A DNA stretch of 64,000 nt from Candidatus Competibacteraceae bacterium (GCA_003989065.1 RXIW01000009.1:1-64000); one strand, 5' to 3'; shown: positions 49,202-59,184, numbered from the stretch's first letter. Numbers and translations: made by a program. Notes: generated from the letters alone by a model not told the origin.

Positions 49202-49543
49202 TCAGCGATTGGAGAGCGTCTTTTCGATCTTGGCGAGCCACATCAAGGCTTCGTCTTGCGTCAGCAACAGGATTTGCAGGTTATTGCGGAAGTCCTGCCA
49301 GGATCTTTCGACATATTCGCTCGCCATGTCGATGTGGGCAATCACCCATTTTTCCGGCGGATCGCCGGGCTGGAGGGTGTGCAGGCACTCCAGCCCGCGC
49401 TGCGAACACAGCAGGTAGGTTTCCAGCGCGCGGCGTACCGAACTGATAGCGCCAAGGTTCACCAGTCCGGCGATGCGCAGCGCGGATTGCCAGATGAGCA
49501 GATTCGCCACCCGTTGACGCTCACTGAGCCTATCGGTGTTCAT
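49202..49543 (-). CDS. Small helical protein, possibly phasin-like
   Basis: 113 residues from the ATG at 49543, which has GGAG upstream; the frame runs further back but without conserved look. It is almost entirely helical: LSERQRVANLLIWQSALRIA, ISSVRRALETYLLCSQRGLE, IDMASEYVERSWQDFRNNLQ. Short amphipathic helical proteins of this kind occur among phasins, which coat polyhydroxyalkanoate granules, but there is no firm motif. It lies alone between the radical SAM gene and thyA. Confidence 0.55.
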   Translation of the reverse strand: MNTDRLSERQRVANLLIWQSALRIAGLVNLGAISSVRRALETYLLCSQRGLECLHTLQPGDPPEKWVIAHIDMASEYVERSWQDFRNNLQILLLTQDEALMWLAKIEKTLSNR

Positions 49544-49592
49544 TTTGAGAAACTCCACACAGGATATTTTTTGTGCATCGCAACATAAATTG

Positions 49593-49624
49593 CCCTTGCC
49601 GTCAAGCCATGATGACGGCAAGGG
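49593..49624 (-). terminator. 12-bp-stem hairpin downstream of thyA
   Basis: CCCTTGCCGTCA (49593-49604) pairs exactly with TGACGGCAAGGG (49613-49624) over an 8-base loop, 77 bases after the minus-strand thyA stop. No strong T-run follows (AATTTATG on the minus strand), but position suits termination. Confidence 0.55.
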
Positions 49625-49700
49625 GGTGGAGAAAGGTCGATTCGCATGAGACGGTTATTTTCCGGTGGCGGAGCCCGATCGCGGTTTCGGCTTGCAGCCG

Positions 49701-50495
49701 TCAGACGGCGACCGGAGCCTTGATGGCCGGATGGCACTGGTAATCGACGATTTCGAAATCCTCATGGCGGTAGTCGAACAGCGATTGCGGTCGGCGGCGG
49801 ATCCGCAGCTGCGGCGGCGGATAGGGCGGGCGGCCGAGTTGCTGGCGAACCTGTTCCAGATGGTTCAGATACAGGTGGCAGTCGCCGCCGGTCCAGATGA
49901 ATTCGCCCACCGCCAGATCGGTCTGCTGCGCCACCAGATGCGTCAACAGCGCATAGCTGGCAACGTTGAACGGCACGCCGAGAAACAGGTCGGCGCTACG
50001 TTGGTAAAGCTGACAGGACAGCTCGCCCCGCGCTACGTAGAACTGGAATAACAAATGACAAGGCGGCAGCCGCATGCGTTCCAGTTCGCCAACGTTCCAG
50101 GCCGACACCACGATCCGCCGGGAGTCGGGATCGCATCGCAACTGTTCGATGACCCTGGCCATCTGGTCGATGACCCGACCGTCGGCCGTTTGCCAGGCGC
50201 GCCACTGCTTACCGTAGATCGGGCCCAGATCGCCGTTGGCATCGGCCCATTCGTCCCAGATCGTCACGCCGTGTTCGTGCAGATAGCGCAATTGGGTGTC
50301 GCCCCGCAGAAACCACAGCAATTCGTGAATGATCGAGCGCAGGTGCAGCTTCTTGGTCGTCACCAGCGGAAAGCCGCTTCGCAGATCAAAGCGCAATTGC
50401 GCACCGAAAACGCTGAGGGTTCCTGTTCCGGTGCGGTCACATTTGGTGACGCCTTCGTCTAATACATGTTGCAGTAAATCGAGGTAGGGTTTCAT
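49701..50495 (-). CDS. thyA: Thymidylate synthase
   Basis: 264 residues, the same length as in E. coli. It methylates dUMP to dTMP with methylenetetrahydrofolate. The catalytic Cys146 is in [14 protein letters not shown]; other motifs are [47 protein letters not shown] and [20 protein letters not shown]. The ATG at 50495 is divergent from the truncated iclR gene. Confidence 0.98.
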   Translation of the reverse strand: MKPYLDLLQHVLDEGVTKCDRTGTGTLSVFGAQLRFDLRSGFPLVTTKKLHLRSIIHELLWFLRGDTQLRYLHEHGVTIWDEWADANGDLGPIYGKQWRAWQTADGRVIDQMARVIEQLRCDPDSRRIVVSAWNVGELERMRLPPCHLLFQFYVARGELSCQLYQRSADLFLGVPFNVASYALLTHLVAQQTDLAVGEFIWTGGDCHLYLNHLEQVRQQLGRPPYPPPQLRIRRRPQSLFDYRHEDFEIVDYQCHPAIKAPVAV

Positions 50496-50601
50496 GGTCG
50501 GTCAAAGCCCGTATCCGATTCCTGATAAAAATGGTGGCAGTTTATGCTGCAGTGCAATATAATATTCAGGTAAAGATAATGACACGTAAATGGGATACCG
50601 A

Positions 50602-50946
50602 ATGGCTGACAAAGCGACTTCCTCGATTCAAGTGATTGCCCGGGCATCCCGACTGCTCGAAGCCATGGCCGCTTGCGACGAACCGGTCAGCCTTAAGACG
50701 CTTGCCGATGCCACCGGGCTACATCCTTCGACCGCATTTCGCATTCTGGCCTCGTTGCTGGAGCATGGATTCGTCGAACGCGGCATGGTTGGTCACTACC
50801 GGCTCGGGGCGCGGCTGTTGCAACTGGGCAACCGGGTTTACAGCCGGCTCGAGTTGCACCACGAAACCGGTCCGGGAGAGCGCCTGCGTGATCGCGAGCG
50901 AGCCAGCAAGACGGTCGATCTGCACGGCCGGGACGGCGACTTGTAG
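50602..50946 (+). pseudogene. IclR-family regulator, truncated after the DNA-binding domain
   Basis: 114 residues (ATG at 50602; ATG at 50590 also possible). The winged helix-turn-helix is complete: IQVIARASRLLEAMAACDEP, LADATGLHPSTAFRILASLL, HYRLGARLLQLG. The linker begins normally (LHHETGP, ERLRDR) but then becomes irregular (ERASKTVDLHGRDGD) and stops where an intact IclR would read 'VNLSVRDGDEVVY' and go on for about 150 residues of ligand-binding domain. Nothing of that domain follows before the minus-strand kinase gene 12 bases on. TATAAT at 50558-50563 may be its promoter. It may be a decayed gene or a DNA-binding-only fragment. Confidence 0.7.
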
Positions 50947-50957
50947 CTCCCTCCCAC

Positions 50958-53696
50958 TCATACCGGGTCTGGCGGTTCCACCATGGGCAGCTCTACGATG
51001 AAGACAGCCCCCTGTCCGGGCTCGCTTTCGACCCAGATCCGGCCACGATGATGCTCGACGATCTTCTGGCTGATCGGTAAACCCAAACCGGTGCCCTTGG
51101 GTTTGCCGGAGTGGCTGTCGCTGACTTGATGGAATTTCTCGAACACCAGCTTGTGTTGATCGTGGGCGATGCCGGGACCGTTGTCGTTGACCTCGAGCCG
51201 CCAATGGGTCAGCGTTGGCCGTAACCGGATGATGATCTCGCCGGTCTGTTCCGGACAGAACTTCACAGCATTCGACAGCAAATTGATGACCACCTGGGTC
51301 AGGCGGTCGTGATCGCCGCGGATGGTGACCGGCTGATGACCCAGTTCCTGATGCAGCGTCACCGCCTTGTCGCGGAACAGCTGGCTGGTGGCGGCGACGG
51401 CGTCTTCGATCAGCGCCCGCAGGTCGATATCCTCGGTATACCACTCGATCTGGCCGGAGTCGATCTTGGCCATGTCCAACACCTGGTTGATCAACCGGGT
51501 CAGCCGTTCGCTCTCCTTGACGATGATGCCCAGAAACTGGGTGCGCTGCTCCACGTCCATGTCGGGGTTGGTCAGCAGGATTTCCGAAAAGGCGCGAATC
51601 GAAGTCAGCGGCGTGCGCAATTCGTGGGTGACGGTGGAGATGAACTCGTCCTTGAGTTGGTCGAGTTTGCGTAGCCGGTTGTTGGCCTCGCGCAATTCGA
51701 CCGAAGCGGCTTCCAGCTCGCGCGATTGTTGTTCCAGGCGGCGGCTGTATTCGATGACCTGGGTGCTCTCGTCGAGAATGGTCATGACCTCTTCGATGCT
51801 GAGCACTTCGCCCATCACGATCGAGGAGATCATCACCCGCGCCGAGGCCGCGCCGATCGCGCCGGCCAGCAGCCGTTCGGTATAGTGGATCAGCCGGGAA
51901 TCGGCCTGCAGCGGATAGTTGTGGTAGTCGCGGGCATAGCGGTCGAAGGCGTCGCTGGCGCGTTGTGGACCGAGAAAGCGGGCCAGCAATTCGTAGAGAT
52001 CGGTGGTTTCCACCATGCCCCGCCATAGCAGCGAGTCGCCATCGTGGCGCTCGCGCTCGAACACGTTGACGAACTGGCTGCCCTGCACCTGTTCGATGGC
52101 GTCCGGCCGACCGAGGATCGAGCCGAATACCAGCCCGCTGATGTTGACCAGCATGCTCCAGAACACCGCATGCATGTAGGGGTCCATCTCGCTCAGGCCG
52201 AACAGCGCATAGGGCTTGAGCAATTCCAACCCGAATGGGCCATGTTCGACGAAGCCGGTCGCGATCCAGCCCGAGCGGGCCATGGCCGGCAGCAGCAGGG
52301 TATAGGCCCAGACCAGGAAACCACCGCTCAGGCCGACCAGGGCGCCCAGCCGGTTGGCCCGCTTCCAGTACAGGCCGATCAGGATCGGCGGCGCGAACTG
52401 GGCGGCGGCGGCGAAGGAAATCAGTCCGCTGGTCACCAGGGCGTAGGATTCGCCGATGAAGCGAAAATACAGATAGCCCAGCAGAATCAGGGCGGCGATG
52501 CCGACCCGGCGGATGCTGAGCAGCAGCCCGGACAGATCGGAACGGCTCGCCAGCCAGGGCGGATTGGCGCGCAGCAGGATCGGCATCACCACGTCGTTGC
52601 ACACCATGGTGGACAGGGTGACGGTCTCGAACAGGATCATGCTGATGGCAGCCGACAGCCCGCCCAGAAACGCTAACAGGGCCAGGCTCGGCATCTGTTC
52701 GGCCATCGGCAACGCCAGCACGTACATGTCGGCGTCCACGCTACCCTGATCGAACACCAGCCGTCCACCCAGGGCGATCGGCAGCACGAACAGATTGATG
52801 GCGAACAGATAGAGCGGGAATAGCCAGATCGCCTTGCGGATATGGGTCTCGTCGACGTTCTCGATCACCAGCACCTGGAACTGGCGGGGCAGGAACAGGA
52901 ACGCCATCATCGACAGAAAGGTGAGCGACAGCCAGCCGCCGTAACCGCCCGGCACCACGTCAAAACGCATTAAGGCCGCCAGTTCCGGTTGTGTCGCCGC
53001 CTGTTTGAACAGATCGGCAGGGCCGTCGAAGGTAACGAAGGTCACCACCACGCCGACCAGCACGAAAGCCACCAACTTGAACAGCGATTCGAACGCCACC
53101 GCCGCCACCATACCCTCGTGCCGTTCGGTGTTGTCGATGTGGCGGGTGCCGAACAGGATGGCGAATACGATCAGCACCAGGGCCACGAAGAAGGTGGTGT
53201 CGGTCCAGAACGGTTGTTGGGCCGAGGCGGTGGCCATGGTCACCATCGGATATTGGCGCAGCAGGCTGAAGCTGGTGGCGATGGCTTTCAGCTGGATGGA
53301 AATGTACGGCAGGATGCCGAATACCACGATCACCGTCACCATGCCGGCCAGCAGGCCGCTCTTGCCATAGCGGGAGGCGACGAAGTCGGCGATGGTGGTG
53401 ATGCGGTGGACCTTGGCGATCCGGACGATGCGCCGCAGCACGAACCAGAGCAGGATCGCCATCAGGGTCGGGCCCAGGTAGACCGGTAGATAATCGACCC
53501 CGCTGGTCGCTGCCAGCCCGACACTGCCGTAGAAGGTCCAGGCGGTGCAGTAGATCGCCAGCGACAGGGTGTAGATGTAGGGGTTGGCGATGATCGAACG
53601 GCCGACGTCGGCGCGCTGGTCGCCGTAATAGGCAATGCCGAACAGCGCGCCCATGTAAGCCAGCGCACTGGCGATGATGACGCTGTCGCCGAGCAT
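50958..53696 (-). CDS. Sodium:solute symporter-type sensor histidine kinase (CrbS/CbrA-like)
   Basis: 912 residues. The first about 500 residues are a sodium:solute-symporter domain with some 12-13 membrane segments (for example YLGPTLMAILLWFVLRRIVR, FLPRQFQVLVIENVDETHIR). A linker with a PAS-like stretch leads to a histidine kinase: phospho-acceptor His691 in FISTVTHELRTPL, N box VVINLLSNAVKF, and G boxes DNGPGIA and GTGLGLPIS. No receiver domain is attached. Kinases of this design (CrbS, CbrA) sense or take up a small nutrient and control acetate or amino-acid use. It starts directly on the stop of the small membrane protein gene. Confidence 0.94.
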   Translation of the reverse strand: MLGDSVIIASALAYMGALFGIAYYGDQRADVGRSIIANPYIYTLSLAIYCTAWTFYGSVGLAATSGVDYLPVYLGPTLMAILLWFVLRRIVRIAKVHRITTIADFVASRYGKSGLLAGMVTVIVVFGILPYISIQLKAIATSFSLLRQYPMVTMATASAQQPFWTDTTFFVALVLIVFAILFGTRHIDNTERHEGMVAAVAFESLFKLVAFVLVGVVVTFVTFDGPADLFKQAATQPELAALMRFDVVPGGYGGWLSLTFLSMMAFLFLPRQFQVLVIENVDETHIRKAIWLFPLYLFAINLFVLPIALGGRLVFDQGSVDADMYVLALPMAEQMPSLALLAFLGGLSAAISMILFETVTLSTMVCNDVVMPILLRANPPWLASRSDLSGLLLSIRRVGIAALILLGYLYFRFIGESYALVTSGLISFAAAAQFAPPILIGLYWKRANRLGALVGLSGGFLVWAYTLLLPAMARSGWIATGFVEHGPFGLELLKPYALFGLSEMDPYMHAVFWSMLVNISGLVFGSILGRPDAIEQVQGSQFVNVFERERHDGDSLLWRGMVETTDLYELLARFLGPQRASDAFDRYARDYHNYPLQADSRLIHYTERLLAGAIGAASARVMISSIVMGEVLSIEEVMTILDESTQVIEYSRRLEQQSRELEAASVELREANNRLRKLDQLKDEFISTVTHELRTPLTSIRAFSEILLTNPDMDVEQRTQFLGIIVKESERLTRLINQVLDMAKIDSGQIEWYTEDIDLRALIEDAVAATSQLFRDKAVTLHQELGHQPVTIRGDHDRLTQVVINLLSNAVKFCPEQTGEIIIRLRPTLTHWRLEVNDNGPGIAHDQHKLVFEKFHQVSDSHSGKPKGTGLGLPISQKIVEHHRGRIWVESEPGQGAVFIVELPMVEPPDPV

Positions 53697-53993
53697 TCAG
53701 TGCGGCTCCGCCGAATCGCTGGCCTCGGCCTCGGGCTTGGCGGGCAGGACAGGCTGACGCGGGGCTGGATCGGGCGGTGGCTGGGACGGGTCGGCGCCGA
53801 TGATTTCCGAGTGCTGCACGACCAGGATCAGCAGAATGATCAGCGCCAGCCAGACCACGTAAAGATAGAAATACAGCAGCGGCACGCCGAACGGCATCCA
53901 CGACCGGTCGAACAGCTCGACTATCGGATAGTTCAGCGCCAGCACCCCGACGATGAACAGGATAACGATGTATTCCCTGGATTGTTGGCGCAT
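53697..53993 (-). CDS. Small two-helix membrane protein linked to the symporter-kinase
   Basis: 98 residues. Two hydrophobic segments (about 8-26, YIVILFIVGVLALNYPIVEL, and 38-60, LLYFYLYVVWLALIILLILV) are followed by a Pro/Ala/Glu-rich tail. Small membrane proteins of this type often sit next to sodium:solute symporter genes as partners. Its stop codon touches the kinase start (TGAATG), so the two are coupled. Family not firmly recognised. Confidence 0.75.
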   Translation of the reverse strand: MRQQSREYIVILFIVGVLALNYPIVELFDRSWMPFGVPLLYFYLYVVWLALIILLILVVQHSEIIGADPSQPPPDPAPRQPVLPAKPEAEASDSAEPH

Positions 53994-54000
53994 CGCGGGT

Positions 54001-56100
54001 TCAGAACTTCGACATGGTTTTGCGGACCTCCACCATCTTGTCGGAGACCTCCAGCGCTTGGCCGAGGGTCTTGACGCCCTGGATTTCCAACAGATCGATC
54101 AGCTTGAGAAACACCTGCGCGGTGACCAGGGAGTCACCCAGCGCGGTGTGGCGGCCATGCACCTCTACGCCCAGTCGGTCGGCGATGGTGTCCAGATTGT
54201 GATCGTCGGTGTAGTCGTGCAGATAGCCCGACAACAGCAAGGTATCCAGCACCGGATTGTCGAAACGCACGCCGAGCTTCTGTTCCTTGAGCTTGAGGAA
54301 TTTCATGTCGAAGGCGGCATTGTGCGCCACCAGCACGGTGCGGTCGTCGCCGACGAAGGCGCGGAACTGCGGCAGCGCCACCCCGATGCCGGGTTTGTCG
54401 CGGACCATGTCGTCGGTGATACCGTGGAAGCGGATGGAGGCTTTGGGAATCGGCCGGCCTGGATTGACCAGCACGTCGAAATTCTCCCCGGCCAGCACTC
54501 GGCGATTGACGATGCGCACCCCGGCCAGCTGGATGATCTCGTCCCCCTTGGAGGGGGATAGTCCAGTGGTTTCGGTGTCGAACACCACGTAATTGAGCGC
54601 GCCCAATGGATAGTTGAGCAAGTCGCCCCATTCCTGGCGATTCTGCGCGCCCAACGCGAAATCGTAGAACTCCGGTCGTTCCGGCAGCGCTTCGGTCGGC
54701 TCGGTCCACTGCCGGGCGGAGGCCGGCAACGGCAGACGCAGCAGAGCGTGGCCGGGTCGGCGGTGCGACTGGCTCCACAGGTCGCTGTTGTGACGGCGCA
54801 GCACCTCGCCCACCGTAGTGGCGCCCACCAGATCCTCGACATGTTCGCTCAGCCAGCTTTCCAGCCGGTCGGCCGGGACGGGGACGCCGGGCCAGATGAT
54901 GTCCATGTAGACTCGTCGATTGCCGAGCAGGCATTCGATCTCGAAGCTGTCGCCGACTCCTTGCTGGTGGTGCAGCTGGTCGATCAGGTATTCGAGCAGC
55001 TGCATGATCGAGTGGCTGTCGACGTTCAGCCACAGCGGCATGCCCACCGTCTTGATGATCAGCTTGCTGCGTTGTTGCAAGTGATGGATGACGCTGCCGA
55101 TCAGATCGGCGGAGTACACGTCGTTCATCGGCCAGCGGCTGGCGTACAGCGCCCGCAGATCGGAGGTCAGTTCCTGCAGGCGCTGGCTCAGTCGCTCGCT
55201 CTCCTCGACGATCACTTGCTGGAAGCGTTCGCGTTGCTCCCGGGCCATGTCGTTGAAGTGCATGACGGTTTCAGCGGCGGCCCGCAGGTTGGCCAGGGGG
55301 CGGCGCAGATCCTCGGTGCGGGTTTTGATCAGGGAGCGGTCGACCTGCTGGGTCACGTCGCGAAGGGTGATGACGAAAGCGGGGTTCTGGCTGGCGTCGC
55401 CCGGCAACAGGCTCATCCGGCAATGGAACAGGCGCTCGTCGTTCAGAGCGGTGCAGACGAATTCGGCGTCGTCGTCCGGCGCGTCGGCGCTGTTCTGGCG
55501 GCGATAATGGAGCAGTTGCAGGGTGCTTTCGATCGGCGCACGCACCCACAATTCGTAGAGGGAGCGGCCCAGCCCCAGGGCGTCCCTGTTTGGCAACAGC
55601 TTCATCGCCGCCGGGTTATAGAGCAGGATGCGGGCCTCGCCGTCGCACACCAACACGCCCTCGGACAACTCGCGCAATACGGTTTCCAGCCGGGCTTTCT
55701 GCTCCTCGATTTCCTGGGTGCCGATGGCGGTGGCGGCGGCCACCTCGCGGCGCGCCTTGTGCAGGGCCTCGCCCAGCTCCAGCAGCAGGGTGGGGAATTC
55801 GCCCAGCCAATGCTGCTTGGGCAACTCCAGCGCGTAGCCGGGATTGCTGCGGGTGATGATGCGCGCCCCGCGGCCGAGAGCGCCGAGCGGGATGAAGCAG
55901 TACCAGTCGAGCATAGCCCAGACCACCGTAAGCCCCCCGACAATGGCGAAGGCGGCCAGCATCAGCCACAGCAGGGTCAGATCACGCTGTTCGGGGTCCG
56001 GCACCACCTGGTGGACTTGCCAGCCCAGCCCGATCAGGGCCGCCAGCGCCAACGCGGCCGGGACCAGCCAGAGCAGCCAGAGCTTGGTCCGGTAGCGCAT
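54001..56100 (-). CDS. Degenerate sensor kinase fused to a DEDDh 3'-5' exonuclease
   Basis: 699 residues. Two membrane segments (about 9-28 and 42-64), then a HAMP-like linker, a PAS-like domain (about 135-250, [20 protein letters not shown]) and a dimerisation helix where a kinase would have its His; here it reads [12 protein letters not shown] (261-272), with Glu263 at the phospho-acceptor position. An ATPase-like part follows without clear N/G boxes. Residues about 500-665 are a DnaQ-type exonuclease with all catalytic residues: Asp508 and Glu510 (FDTETTG), Asp598 (HNAAFD), His651 and Asp656 (HTALGD). It lies between the response regulator (6-base gap) and the small membrane protein gene of the symporter-kinase operon. 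Confidence 0.88.
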   Translation of the reverse strand: MRYRTKLWLLWLVPAALALAALIGLGWQVHQVVPDPEQRDLTLLWLMLAAFAIVGGLTVVWAMLDWYCFIPLGALGRGARIITRSNPGYALELPKQHWLGEFPTLLLELGEALHKARREVAAATAIGTQEIEEQKARLETVLRELSEGVLVCDGEARILLYNPAAMKLLPNRDALGLGRSLYELWVRAPIESTLQLLHYRRQNSADAPDDDAEFVCTALNDERLFHCRMSLLPGDASQNPAFVITLRDVTQQVDRSLIKTRTEDLRRPLANLRAAAETVMHFNDMAREQRERFQQVIVEESERLSQRLQELTSDLRALYASRWPMNDVYSADLIGSVIHHLQQRSKLIIKTVGMPLWLNVDSHSIMQLLEYLIDQLHHQQGVGDSFEIECLLGNRRVYMDIIWPGVPVPADRLESWLSEHVEDLVGATTVGEVLRRHNSDLWSQSHRRPGHALLRLPLPASARQWTEPTEALPERPEFYDFALGAQNRQEWGDLLNYPLGALNYVVFDTETTGLSPSKGDEIIQLAGVRIVNRRVLAGENFDVLVNPGRPIPKASIRFHGITDDMVRDKPGIGVALPQFRAFVGDDRTVLVAHNAAFDMKFLKLKEQKLGVRFDNPVLDTLLLSGYLHDYTDDHNLDTIADRLGVEVHGRHTALGDSLVTAQVFLKLIDLLEIQGVKTLGQALEVSDKMVEVRKTMSKF

Positions 56101-56106
56101 GGTGGG

Positions 56107-56481
56107 TCAATCCGTTCCCGTCAACAGTTCGCGGACTCGCTCGACCACTTCCTGGGTCGAGAATGGCTTGGTGATATAGTCGTCGGCCCCCAGGGCCAAT
56201 CCCTTTTCCCGTTCGACCTCGCGACCCTTGGCGGTGAGCATGATGATGCGAATCGCCTTCCAGTCGGGGTTGGCGCGAATCGCCTGGCAGACTTCGTAGC
56301 CGTTCTTGCGGGGCATCATCACATCGAGCAGGACCAGATCGGGTGGCTCGGCGGCGATAGCGGTCAGCGCCGCCTCGCCATCCGAAGCGGTGCGCACCTG
56401 GAAACCGGCGTGCTTCATCAGAAACTCCAAGGACAGGACGATATTGGGCTCGTCGTCCACCACCAGGATCTTGTTGGCCAT
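56107..56481 (-). CDS. Receiver-only response regulator
   Basis: 124 residues, a single CheY/PhoB-type receiver: acidic pair in VVDDEPNI, phospho-acceptor Asp in LVLLDVMMP, Thr in MLTAKG, Lys in ITKPFS. There is no output domain, so it must act by protein contact or relay a phosphate. It is 6 bases upstream of the kinase-exonuclease fusion and in the same operon as the symporter-kinase, the obvious phosphate donor. Confidence 0.94.
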   Translation of the reverse strand: MANKILVVDDEPNIVLSLEFLMKHAGFQVRTASDGEAALTAIAAEPPDLVLLDVMMPRKNGYEVCQAIRANPDWKAIRIIMLTAKGREVEREKGLALGADDYITKPFSTQEVVERVRELLTGTD

Positions 56482-56523
56482 ATCCGTTCCCCGCTCGCCA
56501 GGTGTTCGCTTGTTCGGATGGTC

Positions 56524-56844
56524 TCAGGATGATTTTTCGGCGCTGCCGCGCGCCGTATCGCTATCGTGGGACTCCGTCGAGGTGCTCTTGTCGAGAGCAT
56601 CCTTGAGCGGCGCGGCGCTGGCTTTGGCGACCGCCTCCCAGAATTTCTGCACCATCTCCATCGAATGGAACTGGGCCGGCAGCAACGGTTTGATCAGACC
56701 GAGGGCGTCGAAATTGACCACGCCGCGCTGAATGTTGTCGCGCAACGCTTGCATGACATCGTCGTGTAAAGGCTGCACGTTTGGAAGACCCAGAAATTCA
56801 CGCATTTCCTGGGCAGTGGCCTCAACGCTGACATTGACTTTCAT
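56524..56844 (-). CDS. DUF6489-type small protein
   Basis: 106 residues from the ATG at 56844, with GAGGA about nine bases upstream. It begins MKVNVSVEATAQEMREFLGL and continues PNVQPLHDDVMQALRD, the look of a small conserved proteobacterial family (DUF6489) of unknown role; the middle has HSMEMVQKFWEAVAKA. The C-terminal tail is Ser/Thr/Asp-rich. It is the first gene of the minus-strand signalling operon, 42 bases before the response regulator. Confidence 0.75.
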   Translation of the reverse strand: MKVNVSVEATAQEMREFLGLPNVQPLHDDVMQALRDNIQRGVVNFDALGLIKPLLPAQFHSMEMVQKFWEAVAKASAAPLKDALDKSTSTESHDSDTARGSAEKSS

Positions 56845-57224
56845 CAAGAATTTCCTCTTATGCTACAGAACGGCGAACCTGGCTGGCGGCTTGGTCGAAA
56901 ACTCCGAAACTGCCTGATGGGCAAGCATAGCAGGAACGGCGCAGGACTTTCGTTCGAACCGTGGTCGGAACCGCTCCTTATGCTTGGTAAAAATTAAAGG
57001 AAAGCGGCGATTCCAGCAATCTTTCGACTGGCGTCGGCGGGCACGGGCCCACTCCGGTCATTTACGACCGTCCGGCAAGGCCGTTATCCTGCAAAGTCTA
57101 GGCGAGTTCGCCAGATCCGGCGGTCGATCGCCGCCAAGCGATCCGTCCTTGAAAATCACCATGGCCAGGCTATACCGTCACACCGAGCGATAGCCGATCC
57201 CCACCCGATGAGGAGACGACAGAC
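56845..57224. other. Divergent intergenic region between the signalling operon and frmA
   Basis: 380 bases with no convincing gene. It contains the frmA promoter (57149-57176, listed separately). Toward the left it must also hold the promoter of the minus-strand operon. No FrmR-like regulator gene is present, and no recognisable operator was found. Confidence 0.6.
57149..57176 (+). promoter_or_regulatory. Sigma-70 promoter for frmA-frmB
   Basis: TTGAAA at 57149-57154 and TATACC at 57171-57176 with a 16-base spacer, about 50 bases before the frmA ATG; GAGGAG lies about 10 bases before that ATG. Confidence 0.6.
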
Positions 57225-58334
57225 ATGAAAGCGCGTGCTGCAGTGGCTTGGGAGCCCAAGAAACCCCTGGTCATCGAGGAGGTCGAGGTCGAAGGTCCGA
57301 AAGAGGGCGAAGTTCTGCTGAAAGTGGTCGCCTCCGGCGTCTGTCACACCGACGCCTTCACCCTGTCCGGCGATGATCCCGAGGGCGCGTTTCCCTGCAT
57401 CCTGGGTCACGAGGGCGGCTGCGAGGTGGTCGAGTGCGGACCGGGCGTGCAGGGTCTCAAACCCGGCGATCACGTCATTCCGCTCTACATCCCCGAATGC
57501 GGCGAATGCGAATACTGCCGTTCCACCAAGACCAACCTGTGCCAGTCCATCGCCGCCACGGTGTGGACTGGTTATATGCCCGATCACACCCGCCGCTTCT
57601 CCTGCCGGGGCACGCCGCTGTTTCACTACATGGGCTGTTCGACCTTCGCCGAGTATACGGTGGTGCCGGAAATCGCCCTGGCCAAGATCAACCCAGCCGC
57701 GCCGCTGGACAAGGTGTGCCTGCTGGGCTGCGGGGTCACTACCGGCATCGGCGCGGTGCTCAACACCGCCAAGGTCGAGCCGGGTTCGACGGTCGCGGTG
57801 TTCGGGCTGGGCGGCATCGGACTGTCGGTGATCCAGGGCGCGGTGATGGCCCAGGCCGGCCGCATCATCGCCGTCGACCTCAACCCCGACAAGTTCGCCA
57901 TGGCCACCGCGCTCGGCGCCACCGACACCCTCAACCCGGCCACCCTCGGCGGCGACGTGGTCGAAGCCATCAAGGAAATGACCCATGGTGGTGTCGACTA
58001 TTCCTTCGAATGTATCGGCAACGTCAAGGTCATGCGTCAGGCATTGGAGTGCTGTCACATGGGATGGGGGGTGTCCACTATCATCGGCGTGGCCGGGGCC
58101 GGCCAGGAAATCCAGACCCGGCCGTTCCAGCTGGTCACCGGGCGTACCTGGAAAGGCACGGCCTTCGGCGGGGTCAAGGGCCGCAGCCAGTTGCCGGGTT
58201 ATGTCGAGAACTATCTGGCGGGCAGGATCGAACTGGACAGCATGGTGACCCATACCCTGCCGCTGGAGCAGATCAATACTGCTTTCGATCTCATGCACGA
58301 AGGCAAGAGCATTCGTTCCGTCATCATCTTCTAG
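57225..58334 (+). CDS. frmA: S-(hydroxymethyl)glutathione dehydrogenase (class III alcohol dehydrogenase)
   Basis: 369 residues, as in E. coli. It oxidises the adduct of formaldehyde and glutathione with NAD. Catalytic zinc ligands are Cys40 (GVCHTDAF) and His62 (GHEGG) plus the later Cys in [10 protein letters not shown]; the structural-zinc loop is [16 protein letters not shown]. The NAD site is [11 protein letters not shown]. It forms a two-step formaldehyde-detoxifying operon with the next gene, 13 bases on. Confidence 0.97.
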   Translation: MKARAAVAWEPKKPLVIEEVEVEGPKEGEVLLKVVASGVCHTDAFTLSGDDPEGAFPCILGHEGGCEVVECGPGVQGLKPGDHVIPLYIPECGECEYCRSTKTNLCQSIAATVWTGYMPDHTRRFSCRGTPLFHYMGCSTFAEYTVVPEIALAKINPAAPLDKVCLLGCGVTTGIGAVLNTAKVEPGSTVAVFGLGGIGLSVIQGAVMAQAGRIIAVDLNPDKFAMATALGATDTLNPATLGGDVVEAIKEMTHGGVDYSFECIGNVKVMRQALECCHMGWGVSTIIGVAGAGQEIQTRPFQLVTGRTWKGTAFGGVKGRSQLPGYVENYLAGRIELDSMVTHTLPLEQINTAFDLMHEGKSIRSVIIF

Positions 58335-58347
58335 GGGAATCCTGCCG

Positions 58348-59184
58348 GTGGAGCACATCGAATCGATCAAGGAATTCGGCGGCTGGCTGAATCGCTACCG
58401 CCATCCTTCGCAGACCTGTCAGTGCGACATGACCTTTTCGGTCTATCTGCCCCCGGCGGCGGCCCACGGCAAGGTGCCGGCGGTCTACTGGCTGTCCGGG
58501 CTGACCTGCACCGACGACAACTTCCGGGTCAAGGCCGGGGCGCAACGCTACGCGGCCGAGCTGGGGCTGGCGCTGGTCATTCCCGACACCAGTCCGCGCG
58601 GGCCGGATGTACCGGACGTGCCGGAACGCTACGATCTCGGTCAGGGGGCCGGTTTCTACGTCAACGCCACCCAGTCTCCGTGGTCGACCCATTACCACAT
58701 GTACGACTACGTTACCCGGGAACTGCCGAAGCTGGTCGAGGAGAATCTACCGATCACCGATGTCCGCGCCATCTCCGGCCATTCGATGGGTGGGCACGGC
58801 GCGTTGATCTGCGCCTTGAAGGAACCGGGCCGTTATCGGTCGGTGTCCGCCTTCGCCCCGATCTGCCATCCCATGGCTTGCGGCTGGGGACAGGGTTGTT
58901 TCAAGACCTATCTGGGCAGTCAGCGCGAGGACTGGGTCGCCTACGATGCCGTGCGTCTGATCGAGGAAGGTGCTCCAGCCATCGCGCTGCTGATCGATCA
59001 GGGCACGGCCGACGAGTTTCTGGACCAGCAGCTGCATCCGTCGTCACTGGAGCGGGTGTGCGCCGCTCGCCACTTCCCGCTCACGCTGCGCTGGCAGGAG
59101 GGCTACGATCATAGCTACCACTTCATCGCGACCTTCATCGGCGAACATCTGGCTTATCATGCCGAAGCCTTGCACCGGATATAG
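58348..59184 (+). CDS. frmB: S-formylglutathione hydrolase
   Basis: 278 residues of esterase-D type. It hydrolyses S-formylglutathione to formate and glutathione. The nucleophile Ser146 is in SGHSMGGHGAL, with WLSGLTCTDDNF forming the oxyanion hole and GYDHSYHFIATF holding the catalytic His. The start is GTG at 58348 with GGGGA upstream. It completes the pathway begun by frmA. Confidence 0.96.
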   Translation: MEHIESIKEFGGWLNRYRHPSQTCQCDMTFSVYLPPAAAHGKVPAVYWLSGLTCTDDNFRVKAGAQRYAAELGLALVIPDTSPRGPDVPDVPERYDLGQGAGFYVNATQSPWSTHYHMYDYVTRELPKLVEENLPITDVRAISGHSMGGHGALICALKEPGRYRSVSAFAPICHPMACGWGQGCFKTYLGSQREDWVAYDAVRLIEEGAPAIALLIDQGTADEFLDQQLHPSSLERVCAARHFPLTLRWQEGYDHSYHFIATFIGEHLAYHAEALHRI

